Assembly: GCA_003224235.1 (NCBI GenBank)
Contig: QHYU01000138.1
Location: 18,676-82,675, forward strand
Direction of reading: 5' to 3'
DNA: 64,000 nt
DNA from: Acidobacteriota bacterium
Lineage (GTDB): Bacteria > Acidobacteriota > Terriglobia > Acidiferrales > UBA7541
Part shown: positions 45,346 through 53,716 of the stretch, piece by piece
Numbering within the stretch: the first letter of the stretch is position 1
How the letters are laid out: every line of letters begins with the position of its first letter
Translations under genes and position numbers: made by a program
Notes under the pieces: model-generated
The model's database searches: none
The model's input: only the letters and a program-made list of their open reading frames with translations
Told to the model about the DNA's origin: nothing

Positions 45346-45720
45346 ATGACTCTTCGGCGCTCTTTTTGGTTTGGACTCCTCACCGCTGCCAGCCTGCTAT
45401 GCGTTTGCCCATCAATGCGTGCAGGCGCCAATTCCGCGGGTTCCTATCATTGTGCCAGCCTGGTTGTGAACGGGCGCAGTGGCCGCTGCACGAGCCCGCC
45501 GCTCGTGCTGTACGCGGACGGGACGTACAAGATCTGGAGTGAACAGGGCACCTACAAGATTGAAGGCAATCGGCTCGAGCTATCCGAGTCCAGAAAGCGT
45601 GGGCGGGGCCGGCTGTTGCCGGGACGCCAGATCCTCTTCGAGTTTACCTATCGGGGAAAAAAGCACAAAGTGACGTTTCGGCGACGCGACACTCTTGAGG
45701 AGGGCACGGTAATCATCTGA
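45346..45720 (+). CDS. Small secreted protein of unknown function
   Basis: 124 residues. The signal peptide spans about 1-27 (FWFGLLTAASLLCVCPSMRAG). The mature part has two cysteines (near 36 and 49, SYHCASL and GRCTSPP) that could form a disulfide. A beta-rich body follows (VLYADGTYKIWSEQGTYKIEG), ending in basic strands. The pattern of DGTY...GTYKIEGNRLEL resembles lipocalin-like strand repeats. No family is recognised. The ATG is preceded by AGAGGTAATATTC. Confidence 0.6.
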   Translation: MTLRRSFWFGLLTAASLLCVCPSMRAGANSAGSYHCASLVVNGRSGRCTSPPLVLYADGTYKIWSEQGTYKIEGNRLELSESRKRGRGRLLPGRQILFEFTYRGKKHKVTFRRRDTLEEGTVII

Positions 45721-45848
45721 GCCCGTTGGCCCCATTCTGCCATCCAGCACACTATACGCATCGTATGTACCGACTTACTTAGTAACGTCCGCATATTTTA
45801 AGCAGTGAACCGGGATAGTACTTAAAGGTGCTAAAGGTGCGGTTTTCC

Positions 45849-45877
45849 TTGACAGGGTTTCAGAATAAGGCTAAACT
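45849..45877 (+). promoter_or_regulatory. Sigma-70 promoter of the DksA/TraR-like gene
   Basis: TTGACA (45849-45854), 17-bp spacer, TAAACT (45872-45877). It is the best consensus promoter in the window. The start point near 45884 gives a leader of about 40 nt to the ATG at 45926 and excludes the longer GTG start at 45887. Confidence 0.7.
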
Positions 45878-45925
45878 AGGCCGTTTGTGGCACTACATAG
45901 ACGCCTCACCATGGGACTAGTAACG

Positions 45926-46279
45926 ATGGACAAGAAACGGCTCGAATATTATAAGAAGAGACTTTTGGCTAGGCGCGAGGAATTGCTCAGGAACATCGCC
46001 CGCACGGAAGAAGAGGGCCGCGCCGCTGACGAAGACCCTACTGTAGACCTTGCGGACAAGGCCGCCAACTCCTATACCAAGGAGTTTCTTTTCGGCCAGA
46101 CGAACCACGACCGCTCCACTCTGGCGCTGATTGACGGGGCACTCGCACGCATCAAGCAGAATGAGTTCGGCTTGTGCGCGAATTGCCAGGAGGAAGTCCA
46201 GCAGAAGCGTCTAGAAGCGGTGCCCTGGGCCCGGCATTGCATCACCTGCCAGGAAAAACACGAACAAGGCCTGCTCTAA
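45926..46279 (+). CDS. DksA/TraR-family zinc-finger protein
   Basis: 117 residues from the ATG at 45926; ATG 45911 is an alternative. The N-terminal half is a helical hairpin (LEYYKKRLLARREELLRNI ... DPTVDLADKAAN). The C-terminal C4 zinc finger is CANCQEE ... CITCQEK. DksA-type proteins enter the RNA polymerase secondary channel and modulate rRNA and stress promoters, often with ppGpp. Short DksA-like proteins like this one vary in partner. It has the strong promoter at 45849. Confidence 0.87.
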   Translation: MDKKRLEYYKKRLLARREELLRNIARTEEEGRAADEDPTVDLADKAANSYTKEFLFGQTNHDRSTLALIDGALARIKQNEFGLCANCQEEVQQKRLEAVPWARHCITCQEKHEQGLL

Positions 46280-46453
46280 AAAAGTCTGCTGCTTTTCCTC
46301 CTCCTGGGGTCTGAGCTTTCTTCGCCGTGTCTGCGTTAGCATCCTCCCGGCCGGTCCGCCGCCCTAGAATTTATCTTTTCATTATTACTGAGAGAGGGTA
46401 GTCTCGCCGGAGTGTCCCTTCTGCGCTTCCCTCGATTTCGCGGCGGCGAGTTA

Positions 46454-47221
46454 ATGCGGCAAGCAGCCGAGGCGCTGGTGTCGCTGCTCTTTCCAGCGCC
46501 GTGCCGCATCTGCCAGGCCACGTTGCTGACGGCTAGCCGGATCCCCATTTGCCGAGAATGTCTGGACACGCTGCGTCCTCTGACCTTTCCATTGTGTGAG
46601 TGCTGCGGGCGCCCGCTCGTCTCGGCGCTTGCCGGCCAGGTGCCACACCCGCTCTGCGGCCTTTGCCGCAGGGGAATCTACAACTTTGATCTCGCGCGCA
46701 GTTACGCTCCGTACGATGCCGCGATGGTCCGCGCCATCAGCCTGCTCAAGTATCATGCGGTGACCCCCCTGGGGGACTGGTTTGCCGCGCGCCTGGCCGA
46801 AATCGTGGCCGGTCAGCCGGAACTCTGGGTGGCCGACGTCGTGGTGCCCGTACCGCTGCATGCCACACGCCTCCGGGAACGCGGCTACAACCAGGCGGAC
46901 CTGATCGCACGCCCGCTGGCCCGGCGGTTGCGGCTGCCTTTTCGCTCCTACCTGCTGGTGCGGACCAAGCCGCGCCCGGCCAAGCTCAGACTCAGTCGCC
47001 ATGAGCGCTGGGATACAGTGCGTGGCGCATACGCCATTCGCGATCGTGCCCGGGTTGACAAAATGCATGTTTTGCTGGTAGATGATGTATTTACCACCGG
47101 CGCGACCCTCGATGCCTGCGCGAAAACCTTGCGGCAGGCCGGCGCCGCCCGTGTGGCAGGGCTTACGGTTGCCCGGGCGGTCTCGGGTGGAAGGGGACCG
47201 GCAGGTGCGTGGGAAGAGTAG
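46454..47221 (+). CDS. ComF-family phosphoribosyltransferase-like protein
   Basis: 255 residues from the ATG at 46454; a GTG at 46412 would add 14. The N-terminal zinc ribbon uses several C-x2-C pairs (CRIC, CREC, CECCG, CGLC). The PRTase domain has [20 protein letters not shown] near 130 and the PRPP loop [13 protein letters not shown] near 205. ComF homologues assist DNA uptake in competent bacteria and are otherwise widespread (GntX/YhgH). No other competence gene is in the window. Confidence 0.9.
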   Translation: MRQAAEALVSLLFPAPCRICQATLLTASRIPICRECLDTLRPLTFPLCECCGRPLVSALAGQVPHPLCGLCRRGIYNFDLARSYAPYDAAMVRAISLLKYHAVTPLGDWFAARLAEIVAGQPELWVADVVVPVPLHATRLRERGYNQADLIARPLARRLRLPFRSYLLVRTKPRPAKLRLSRHERWDTVRGAYAIRDRARVDKMHVLLVDDVFTTGATLDACAKTLRQAGAARVAGLTVARAVSGGRGPAGAWEE

Positions 47222-47352
47222 AAGTGAGACCTGTGGGCATGCGCTCAAGCGGACAAGACGGATTGTATGCTCGGCCAAGGATGGCGCCGGGCACTGCGGC
47301 CGACAAGGCGCGCTTAGCTCCGTTTGTGTCCCCAAGCAGCCGGCCTGGGGTC

Positions 47353-47862
47353 ATGCAGGAACCGGTACTAGTGCTCAATGCCACTTTCGAGCCGATTAAC
47401 GTCACGGCCGTTCGCCGTGCTATGGTCCTGCTGCTGAAGGGAGTCGCCCAGGCCGAGGAGCTCAATCACGCTGAGGTGCACTCAGCGACGAAGGCGCTGA
47501 AGGTGCCTTCGGTGATCCGGCTGCTGGCGTATCGCCACATCCCCAAGCAGACCCGAGCGCTGTCCCGCAAGAATATTCTGCTGCGCGACCACAACACGTG
47601 CCAGTTCTGCGGGAACGCGTTTCCAGCGTCGGAGCTGACGCTGGACCACGTAGTTCCCCGCTCGCGTGGCGGGCGCTCCTCGTGGGAGAATCTGGTCGCT
47701 TGCTGTTACCAGTGTAATAACGCCAAGGGCGACCGCACCCCTGAAGAAGCCGGATTGCAACTCCAGCGCCGGCCCCGCCCATTTACGCTGCACACTTCGC
47801 GTCAGTTGATGCGCTTGATTGGCCACAAGGACGAGAAGTGGCGCAAGTATCTATTCTACTAA
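47353..47862 (+). CDS. HNH endonuclease
   Basis: 169 residues from the ATG at 47353 after GGGG; longer in-frame starts exist but add a low-quality N-terminus. The HNH/zinc module spans about 72-130: [17 protein letters not shown] (His catalytic), [14 protein letters not shown]. The N-terminal part ([23 protein letters not shown]) is typical of a widely conserved, chromosomally encoded HNH family whose role is unclear. It is followed by a strong terminator. Confidence 0.9.
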   Translation: MQEPVLVLNATFEPINVTAVRRAMVLLLKGVAQAEELNHAEVHSATKALKVPSVIRLLAYRHIPKQTRALSRKNILLRDHNTCQFCGNAFPASELTLDHVVPRSRGGRSSWENLVACCYQCNNAKGDRTPEEAGLQLQRRPRPFTLHTSRQLMRLIGHKDEKWRKYLFY

Positions 47863-47984
47863 GCCAGCTCCAGAAAGCTCGCAAGCCGATATAAATCCGA
47901 GGCGATTTGGCAGCAAACTCGCGAGCAACCTTTTCGTCTCTCGCGCATCCAATCGTACAAAACCACTTCTTGGACACACCCCGG

Positions 47985-48025
47985 GAAGCAGCCGCGGCAT
48001 TGCCAAGGCTGCTTCTCTTTTTTTT
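47985..48025 (+). terminator. Rho-independent terminator after the HNH gene
   Basis: A 9-bp stem GAAGCAGCC / GGCTGCTTC (47985-47993, 48007-48015) is followed by TC and eight Ts. It lies 122 bp past the HNH stop. The intervening stretch is AT-richer than its surroundings and might be part of a long 3'UTR or a small RNA. Confidence 0.85.
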
Positions 48026-48079
48026 ATCCCGATTCTGAAGTTCGCAGGGAGACTTGGCCCTTGGGCCTTAGAGCGATGC

Positions 48080-49555
48080 CTACTGCCGCAGGACGACGCG
48101 CAGGCCTCGACGCCAGTTCTCATTCAGGCCGACCCGCAAGACTTCCATCTGGTGGGAGAGGTATCGAAGCAGGATATCGCTGGCCGGATGGAAACGCAGT
48201 CCCGGGGCCACCAGATAGAGCAGCGGAGGCTTCTGCTGTAGTTCGATGCCGGTGAAATAGCCGTAGCGGTGGAAGTCATCCCGTTCGTGGTGCCATCGTA
48301 CGCGCAGCCAGTAGTCCACTGCCTGCAGCGTCAGGTGGATATCCTCTGCTGCCTTGAGTTCCATAACCGCCAGGCGGCCGTCGCGCGTCACGCCCAGCAG
48401 ATCGATTACCCCACGGTCGCCCGCTGCAAAGGCAGGCACCTGGGAGTAGATGTGAGCCGGGTCGAGCCGCGGATCGATCCGCGCGGGGTCGGCTTGGACC
48501 ATGGCCTCGAGCCAGCGCTCCGCTTGGGAGCGATAAAGAGGGTGGCAGGTCTCAGAGGCGAGGGGATGGCGGTAAGTCTCGAGCTGGTGAACCAACTGCT
48601 CCAGGTCGCTCCAGTTTCGTTCTGTGAGTTCGCGGCGGTCGTCACCCAGGCCGAAGAACACCCGCCCGTTGTGCCAGCGCGCCAACTCGAGCCCGCGAAA
48701 GCGCAGTGCCACATCGCGCGTGCCCGGTGGCACCCCGACCCCGATGGCTCCGGGCGCCAGCGCGCGAACCTTTTCCACTGCGGGTCCTGCCAGGGCGAGA
48801 CTGTGCTCGAGTTCTCGCCGCGGCGTTAGCCAAGTGGCCAGGTTTCCGATATCGCGCGGGTCAATGGGCCGCGCGCGCCCCAGCGTTTGGTTCAGCTCGT
48901 ACAATTCAATTCTCGTGGACGGCTCGAGCGCGCTCAGGCGGTGCGCGGTGGTGCGGCTCGAGCCGTCGGGTAGGAATACCCGCAAGCCCAGGAGCATCCG
49001 GCCCCGGGCTCGCTCGCGTGCCCGATCGAGCCACAACAGGCCGTAGGTCAGGATGGCATCGATGGTCGCCGCATCCTCAGCCGTGGAGACGCCGATCACC
49101 GCCCACGCCTGCTGGCCGCGATGCAGCAAGCCGCGCGTGAAGCATCCCGATAGGGAATGCTCCAGGTCCGAGGCCGTGCTTAGGGAATCGATCTGTTCAT
49201 CGGGGAACTGCTGGGTGAGCAGTTGCCGGAACCGGCGGCGGAATCTCTCGCGCGTCAGGCGACCTTCCGAGCGTTCCCGCTCGGCGCATCTAAATTCCAG
49301 CGTGTCGGGTCTTGTGCGTCCGAAGCGCTGAACCTCGAGGAGAACGTGGCCCGCCGACTTCTCCGCGACACGCACAATGCGGCGCACCAGGGTGCGTTCC
49401 GCGGACCACAAATGGATGATCGTCGAGCTGCCCTGGCTGCGCACCTCGAAGCCGAGTCCGGGAAGCGCCAGCCACTGTCCGTTCTCATGGACTTCTACCG
49501 GGCCGGCATCGAGCAGCGCGGCCAACGCCCGTTGGAGTTCCTCGGTGTCTCCCAT
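48080..49555 (-). CDS. Unknown protein with a PD-(D/E)XK-like nuclease domain
   Basis: 491 residues, no signal peptide or membrane segment. The first ~330 residues are Arg-rich mixed alpha/beta with no family recognised. Around 384-400 the sequence GVIDLLGVTRDGRLAVMELKA gives D...(E)xK, the catalytic signature of PD-(D/E)XK nucleases. A helix follows with HLTLQAVDYWLRVRWH, where Gln-Asp-Tyr residues often complete the site (Holliday-junction resolvase/NERD-like arrangements). It is the last gene of a three-gene minus-strand run with a membrane protein (51 bp upstream) and a phosphoesterase. It ends convergent with the HNH gene. Confidence 0.65.
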   Translation of the reverse strand: MGDTEELQRALAALLDAGPVEVHENGQWLALPGLGFEVRSQGSSTIIHLWSAERTLVRRIVRVAEKSAGHVLLEVQRFGRTRPDTLEFRCAERERSEGRLTRERFRRRFRQLLTQQFPDEQIDSLSTASDLEHSLSGCFTRGLLHRGQQAWAVIGVSTAEDAATIDAILTYGLLWLDRARERARGRMLLGLRVFLPDGSSRTTAHRLSALEPSTRIELYELNQTLGRARPIDPRDIGNLATWLTPRRELEHSLALAGPAVEKVRALAPGAIGVGVPPGTRDVALRFRGLELARWHNGRVFFGLGDDRRELTERNWSDLEQLVHQLETYRHPLASETCHPLYRSQAERWLEAMVQADPARIDPRLDPAHIYSQVPAFAAGDRGVIDLLGVTRDGRLAVMELKAAEDIHLTLQAVDYWLRVRWHHERDDFHRYGYFTGIELQQKPPLLYLVAPGLRFHPASDILLRYLSHQMEVLRVGLNENWRRGLRVVLRQ

Positions 49556-49606
49556 TTGGGAATAGTATAGATGGGTAATTGATTTTGCGCTGCTGAAAAG
49601 AGCGGG

Positions 49607-50080
49607 CTACTCGAGCAGCAGGGCGGTGACGCGGATGGAGGGAAGCTGGCGGTTCCAATCCGCAGGGATGTGCTCGAAGCCGATTTGGAACTCGCGGCGT
49701 TGGCCTGGGGCCAGCGGCGCCGACCGCGGGCCCAGAAGGCGCCGGGGGTCGCGGAGCACGACTTGGTTGAACACATCGCGGAATTCAAGGGTCACTTCGA
49801 TCTCGCGAATCGTACGCGGGCCGTCGTTGGAGACCGTGCCGAACAGAAAGGTCACTTCCTGGTCCAAGAAGTTGGCGGCGCGGGTCATCTTGAAGTCGGA
49901 GAAGTGGATGTGGCTGGCGTAGGCCTGCTCGGTCGAGGTGAAGGGCAGCCGAGGTTCGGCCGCCGGGCCGGCTATCTTGGTGCTCCGCGTGAGTAGAAGC
50001 AGGCCCCCGAGCAGCAGCAGCACCACCACTAAGCCGGCAAGGAAGGCTCCGGGAATGCGGCTCTTGTCGTCCTGAATCAT
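49607..50080 (-). CDS. Membrane-anchored beta-sandwich protein (FxLYD/DUF2393-like), unknown function
   Basis: 157 residues. A single hydrophobic helix at about 11-30 (GAFLAGLVVVLLLLGGLLLL) anchors it, and the C-terminal domain (60-157) would be periplasmic. That domain has the pattern VTFLFGTVSNDGPRTIREIEVTLEFRD, as in FxLYD/DUF2393-type folds that mediate extracytoplasmic protein contacts. It is 34 bp downstream of the phosphoesterase and 51 bp upstream of the PD-(D/E)XK-like gene. Confidence 0.6.
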   Translation of the reverse strand: MIQDDKSRIPGAFLAGLVVVLLLLGGLLLLTRSTKIAGPAAEPRLPFTSTEQAYASHIHFSDFKMTRAANFLDQEVTFLFGTVSNDGPRTIREIEVTLEFRDVFNQVVLRDPRRLLGPRSAPLAPGQRREFQIGFEHIPADWNRQLPSIRVTALLLE

Positions 50081-50114
50081 TCCATCTTTCCGGAGCGCAT
50101 GGCAGGACCTCGGC

Positions 50115-50858
50115 TCATCGGCCGTAAGCCAGCCGGAGGATGAGCGGCTCCGGCAGGCCGGCTTGCAGCATGCGCTGCTGGACGGCTTCGATATCGTACG
50201 GCACGCGCCAGAATTCGATCACCTTGTGGTCCATGTCGGCGATGGCAAATGCGGCGCGCGGGTCGCCATCTCTGGGCTGGCCAATCGAGCCGGGGTTGAG
50301 CAGATAGCGGGTGCCAGGCTCGACGCGCAGCGCCGCGAAGCTAGCGCCCGGCTCGGGCCTCAACTGGATCACCTCGAGCTTATCATGGTGGAAGGAAAAG
50401 CCGCCCTGAAAGTGGGTGTGGCCGAAACAGGTCACGGGTGAAGGCGATTCCAGCAGGCCGTTCAGCGCCTGCGCCGGCGCGAACACATATTCGTCCTCAT
50501 CGTGCAAGGCGCCGTGGACCAAGGCCAGGCCATCCGCCTCGATAGGGCCCGGCGGCAGTTGCTGGAGAAAAGCGAGATTGTCGGGGCGCAACTGCTCGCG
50601 CGTCCACGTTGCAGCGGCGCGCGCGACTGGGTTGAAGTCCTCCGCGTCGGCCACTCCGCTGGCTGCTTTATCGTGATTGCCGCGGATGACCGTGGCGCCT
50701 AAGGCGCGCACGCGATCGATCACTTCGTTGGGATCGGGACCATAGCCCACGATGTCGCCCAGGCACACGGGGCGCTCCCAGCGCCCTTTGGCGGCGTCCA
50801 GCGCCGCCTCGAGCGCGGTGTAGTTGGCGTGAATGTCGCTGAGGACCAGATAGTGCAT
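50115..50858 (-). CDS. Calcineurin-like metallophosphoesterase (YfcE-type)
   Basis: 247 residues from the ATG at 50856-50858. Metal motifs are SDIHANYTALE (D7, H9), GDIVGYGPDP near 34, GNHDKA near 60, HGALHDEDEY near 120 and FGHTHFQGGF near 147; the full five-motif set is present. Such enzymes cleave phosphodiesters of nucleotides or RNA; the substrate is unknown. It heads a minus-strand run with the next two genes. Confidence 0.88.
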   Translation of the reverse strand: MHYLVLSDIHANYTALEAALDAAKGRWERPVCLGDIVGYGPDPNEVIDRVRALGATVIRGNHDKAASGVADAEDFNPVARAAATWTREQLRPDNLAFLQQLPPGPIEADGLALVHGALHDEDEYVFAPAQALNGLLESPSPVTCFGHTHFQGGFSFHHDKLEVIQLRPEPGASFAALRVEPGTRYLLNPGSIGQPRDGDPRAAFAIADMDHKVIEFWRVPYDIEAVQQRMLQAGLPEPLILRLAYGR

Positions 50859-51170
50859 GCGGGACTGCCGGCCGCGGCAGGCCAATAATTATAGACGAAG
50901 CCAAACGAACTTGCACCGTGGACGCCGAAAGAAACGCCAGGGTGCGCTAACCGATTGCCTTGCCGCGTCGTCTAACTGCTGCGAAGGGAGAATCGCGCGG
51001 TAATAATTTTCTGCCAGTTGCAACATTTCTCCTGGCGATTGCGTCTAGACAGTGTGGCTGTACGGCGGGGCGGCCCCGAGTCGGTGGATCGGAGCTAAGC
51101 CTATAGTGGAGGTTTGTGTCCCGCCGCGGTAGCAAAGTTTCGGGCTGCAGGGGGTGTCTAGAGGGCCGGG

Positions 51171-51204
51171 GAAATCAAAAGCCCCGCGGTGGCAGCCGCG
51201 GGGC
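51171..51204 (-). terminator. Intrinsic terminator on the minus strand without an upstream gene
   Basis: A 9-bp stem GCCCCGCGG / CCGCGGGGC (51181-51189, 51196-51204) with a 6-nt loop is followed on the minus strand by TTTTGATTTC (51180-51171). Confidence 0.65.
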
Positions 51205-51255
51205 CGAGACACGCAAAACTTCACGGGCTGTCGGCCTCACGAAGGTCTGTGTGTC
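51172..51255 (-). ncRNA. Candidate small RNA, about 84 nt
   Basis: On the minus strand TTGACA (51290-51285), a 17-bp spacer and TAGGCT (51267-51262) form a promoter, with a start near 51255. The transcript would end at the terminator at 51204-51171. Between them GACAC / GTGTC and CCT-TCGTG-AGG pairs give a folded core. No protein gene on this strand needs that terminator. The 470-bp gap 50859-51359 has no other gene. This is a prediction from promoter, structure and terminator only. Confidence 0.4.
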
Positions 51256-51359
51256 ATTGGGAGCCTACGCATGGCTTCCTCCGCTGTCAATCCCCAAGCG
51301 CCTGCCAGCAGCCCAACCGTACGGTTGTCCTGGAAAATTAAAAAGGAGAAGTGAACGCC

Positions 51360-51695
51360 ATGCGCATCAATTCCCTGGTTCGGTTCGTCGCCCTGCTGGC
51401 GGTCGTGGCCTTGGCGGTCCCCGTCCTGGCCAAGCCTGTCAGCAAGACTATCAACATCTCGCAGCCGGCCAAGCTGGGCTCCTCGCAGCTTACCGCCGGC
51501 GAATACCGCCTGCTCATCGATGGCACCAAAGTCACAATTCAGAAGGGCAACAAGCTCGTGGCCGAAGTGGCGGCTCACTGGGAACAGCGCGGAGAGAAAG
51601 GACGCTACAATTCCGTTCTTCTCGGGGCCAACGGAGAACTGAAGGAGGTGCGCTTCGCCGGCGAGAATCGCGTCCTCGTGTTCTCCGCCGAGTAG
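51360..51695 (+). CDS. Small secreted protein of unknown function
   Basis: 111 residues from the ATG at 51360, 11 nt after AAAAAGGAG; the GTG at 51351 is too close to that site. The signal peptide is about 1-24 (FVALLAVVALAVPVLA). The mature part has KPVSKTINISQPAKLGSSQL, TAGEYRLLIDGTKVTIQKGNKLVAEV and a final LLGANGELKEVRFAGENRVLVF. These are beta-strands of a compact domain common in small acidobacterial exported proteins of unknown role. An intrinsic terminator follows at 51733. Confidence 0.75.
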   Translation: MRINSLVRFVALLAVVALAVPVLAKPVSKTINISQPAKLGSSQLTAGEYRLLIDGTKVTIQKGNKLVAEVAAHWEQRGEKGRYNSVLLGANGELKEVRFAGENRVLVFSAE

Positions 51696-51732
51696 CACCT
51701 GAAACGTCGGAACATTGGCTGGGGTGATCTCC

Positions 51733-51777
51733 GGGGAGGCGGCGCCTGAAGCGACGCTGGCCTCCCCTTATCTTTCT
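51733..51777 (+). terminator. Terminator after the small secreted-protein gene
   Basis: GGGGAGGC (51733-51740) pairs with GCCTCCCC (51760-51767), followed by TTATCTTTCTC. Confidence 0.7.
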
Positions 51778-51845
51778 CAGGCAGGCCTGCTCCAAGTCAT
51801 TGGGAGGGTGGCCCACAGATGACGCACCAGGAATGTTGTGGGTGG

Positions 51846-51880
51846 CCCATCCTTTGTCCGCGGCGGACAAAGGGTGGGGC
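51846..51880. repeat. Near-perfect intergenic palindrome (CCCATCCTTTGTCC family)
   Basis: CCCATCCTTTGTCCGC at 51846-51861 is complementary to 51863-51878 except at one position. It lies in the 296-bp gap between the small secreted-protein gene and queA, and GCTTTT follows it. It may be both a dispersed repeat and a bidirectional stop for convergent transcripts. Confidence 0.6.
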
Positions 51881-51991
51881 TTTTGAGTTCTTAATTTCGA
51901 TCCCGCCGCTTGCCTTGTAGGTATTGAGATTCAGGCGGAGGCGTGCTGGAGAGCACGAGACAGCCCTCGCCGCGACGGCAGGGCGCCAAGC

Positions 51992-53113
51992 TTAACGGAT
52001 CAGCATGCAATCGCCGTAGCTGTAAAAGCGGTATCGCTGCTCGATGGCATGCTGGTAGGCATGGAGGATCGTTTCACGGCCGGCGAAGGCACAGACCATC
52101 ACCAGCAAACTCGACTTTGGCAGATGGAAGTTGGTCAGCAGTTGGTCTACGACGCGGAATTCGTATCCGGGAAAGATAAACACGTCCGCTTCAAACTTGC
52201 CCGGCTCTAGCAGTTCGTGTTCACCGGCCGCGTGGCCTGCGGCAGCGCGCCGCAACTTGGCCTTCTGAGCAGCATCCTCGAGTGCACGAACCACTGTGGT
52301 ACCCACCGCTAAGATGGGCCGGCCCTGGCGCCGCGCGGTCGCGATCTTCATCGCTGCGGATTCGGAAATCTCGTACCCCTCACTGTGCATGCGATGGCTT
52401 TTGACGTTTTCGCAGCGGATGGGTTGGAACGTTCCCAATCCCACCCGCAAGGTGATTTCGCAGACTTCGATGCCCCGCGCGCGCAGCCGGTCGAGAATCG
52501 CCGGCGTGAAGTGCAAGCTGGCGGTTGGGGCGGCCACGGCGCCGCTCCGGCTGGCAAAGATCGTCTGGTAGCGTTCGCGGTCGGCGGGTTCATCGGCGCG
52601 GTCGATGTAGGGCGGCAGAGGAATGCGGCCCAGGCGCTCGATGGCGGTCAGCAGGTCTTCACCTACGGTGAAACGAAGCTGCCTCAGGCCGTATTCGCCG
52701 CGGCCAACCACCTCGGCCTCCAGCTCTCCTTCACCAAAGACGACGCGCTCTCCTGAGCGGATCTTGCGCCCTGGGCGCACCAGCGCCTCCCAGACGTCCC
52801 CAGACACTTGCCGGGTTAGCAGCACTTCAATGGGCGAGGTCAGGAACTCGCGCCGCGCTCGGCTCTGACGGCCGGGGCGTTCCGCGCGAACTCCTGTACG
52901 CCTGCCGATCAGTCGCGCGGGGATCACCCGCGCATTATTCACGATCAGCAATTCATCGCCGCGAAGCACTTCCGGCAGCTCGCGGAATCTGCGATCTTCG
53001 CAGCCGTGGCTTGCGCGGTCCAGAAGAAGCAGCCGCGAGGCGTCACGTTCGGCAAGGGGATGCTGCGCGATCAGCGCTTTTGGTAAGGCATAATCGAACT
53101 CGGAAAGCTTCAT
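51992..53113 (-). CDS. queA: S-adenosylmethionine:tRNA ribosyltransferase-isomerase
   Basis: 374 residues, slightly longer than usual, from the ATG at 53111-53113. Visible landmarks are [78 protein letters not shown] and TNFHLPKSSLLVMVCAF. It forms epoxyqueuosine on tRNA anticodons. The frame stays open 178 codons upstream, but that stretch is antisense to another gene and is not QueA-like. The first 129 coding bases are duplicated at 54365-54493. Confidence 0.95.
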   Translation of the reverse strand: MKLSEFDYALPKALIAQHPLAERDASRLLLLDRASHGCEDRRFRELPEVLRGDELLIVNNARVIPARLIGRRTGVRAERPGRQSRARREFLTSPIEVLLTRQVSGDVWEALVRPGRKIRSGERVVFGEGELEAEVVGRGEYGLRQLRFTVGEDLLTAIERLGRIPLPPYIDRADEPADRERYQTIFASRSGAVAAPTASLHFTPAILDRLRARGIEVCEITLRVGLGTFQPIRCENVKSHRMHSEGYEISESAAMKIATARRQGRPILAVGTTVVRALEDAAQKAKLRRAAAGHAAGEHELLEPGKFEADVFIFPGYEFRVVDQLLTNFHLPKSSLLVMVCAFAGRETILHAYQHAIEQRYRFYSYGDCMLIR

Positions 53114-53149
53114 CGGCTTGCCGAGTGTAGAAGCAAGGGCTCTCCCTAG
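52985..53149. repeat. Direct repeat copy 1: queA 5' end plus 36 bp upstream
   Basis: Aligns without gaps to 54365-54529 at an exact offset of 1380 bp. By my count about 15 differences occur over 165 bp. This copy is part of the intact queA. Confidence 0.9.
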
Positions 53150-53311
53150 CAACTGGTTGAGGGGATAGGAGCTAGCGCAATCCAAGATGACAAAGGACAC
53201 AGGTGGAAACTGCCGATGGAAAGTGGACGGACGCGGTTCTTCCACGGCAGGCTGCTGGGGACCACCCAAGTCATTGAGTAGCCGTTGTCCGAGTGCCCCT
53301 AGTGACCGACG

Positions 53312-53340
53312 TTGAATCGATTCTTCAATCGAGCTATGCT
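53312..53340 (+). promoter_or_regulatory. Promoter and operator-like palindromes of the two-gene module
   Basis: TTGAAT (53312-53317), 17-bp spacer, TATGCT (53335-53340). Within it lie the palindrome GAATCGATTC (53314-53323) and the inverted repeat TCGATT-CTTC-AATCGA (53317-53332). Placed between -35 and -10, these would suit autorepression by the gene products. Confidence 0.5.
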
Positions 53341-53392
53341 GGAACTGTGTGTGAGGCTCTAGGGAGATAACCACGACCCGTGTCGAAACCGA

Positions 53393-53716
53393 ATGCCGGA
53401 CAATGTTCAAGACCCAACCGGGTTGGAGGTTGTTCTCACGGACGAATGTTGGCAGCACGTTGTCTCTCGTCATCCCGAAATGCTGCCGTTCAAGAACCTT
53501 GTGCTGGAGGCAATTCGGCAACCGAATGGGATATACTTCGGCAATAGAGATCCGGCACGAAGGATTTATCGGAAGAATTACTCTGAAGTTCCAGGTGTCG
53601 GGAACTCGGTGGATGTGCTCGTCTTCTTGGGAGACGATAATAGGCACGTCGCGACCGCGTACTTCATCGCTTATTCGTTTCGAATGCTAGGTAGGTTGGT
53701 GTGGCCTTCAACTTAG
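53393..53716 (+). CDS. Putative BECR-fold (PBECR-like) RNase, candidate toxin
   Basis: 107 residues, no signal peptide. It reads VVLTDECWQHVVSRHPEM, then LEAIRQPNGIYFGNRDP, RRIYRKNY, VDVLVFL and VATAYF. That order (L-T-x-E/D ... H-x3-R-H-P-E, then a helix before a P-x-x-I-Y segment, then strands ending T-A-Y) is how PBECR2/3 phage-Barnase-EndoU-Colicin-RelE-type nucleases look. The likely catalytic His/Arg/Tyr residues are kept. The assignment is from memory of the pattern. Its 3' end overlaps the next gene by 16 bp, so the two are translationally coupled. The ATG has no clear ribosome site. Confidence 0.5.
   Translation: MPDNVQDPTGLEVVLTDECWQHVVSRHPEMLPFKNLVLEAIRQPNGIYFGNRDPARRIYRKNYSEVPGVGNSVDVLVFLGDDNRHVATAYFIAYSFRMLGRLVWPST

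Noticed and set aside
45887..45925. GTG start at 45887 for the DksA/TraR-like gene
   Set aside because: It lies at the predicted transcription start of the strong promoter, and the family fold begins at the later ATG.
53114..53647. The 178-codon upstream extension of the queA frame
   Set aside because: It is antisense to the module promoter and first gene, has no QueA similarity, and the family start at 53113 is clear.
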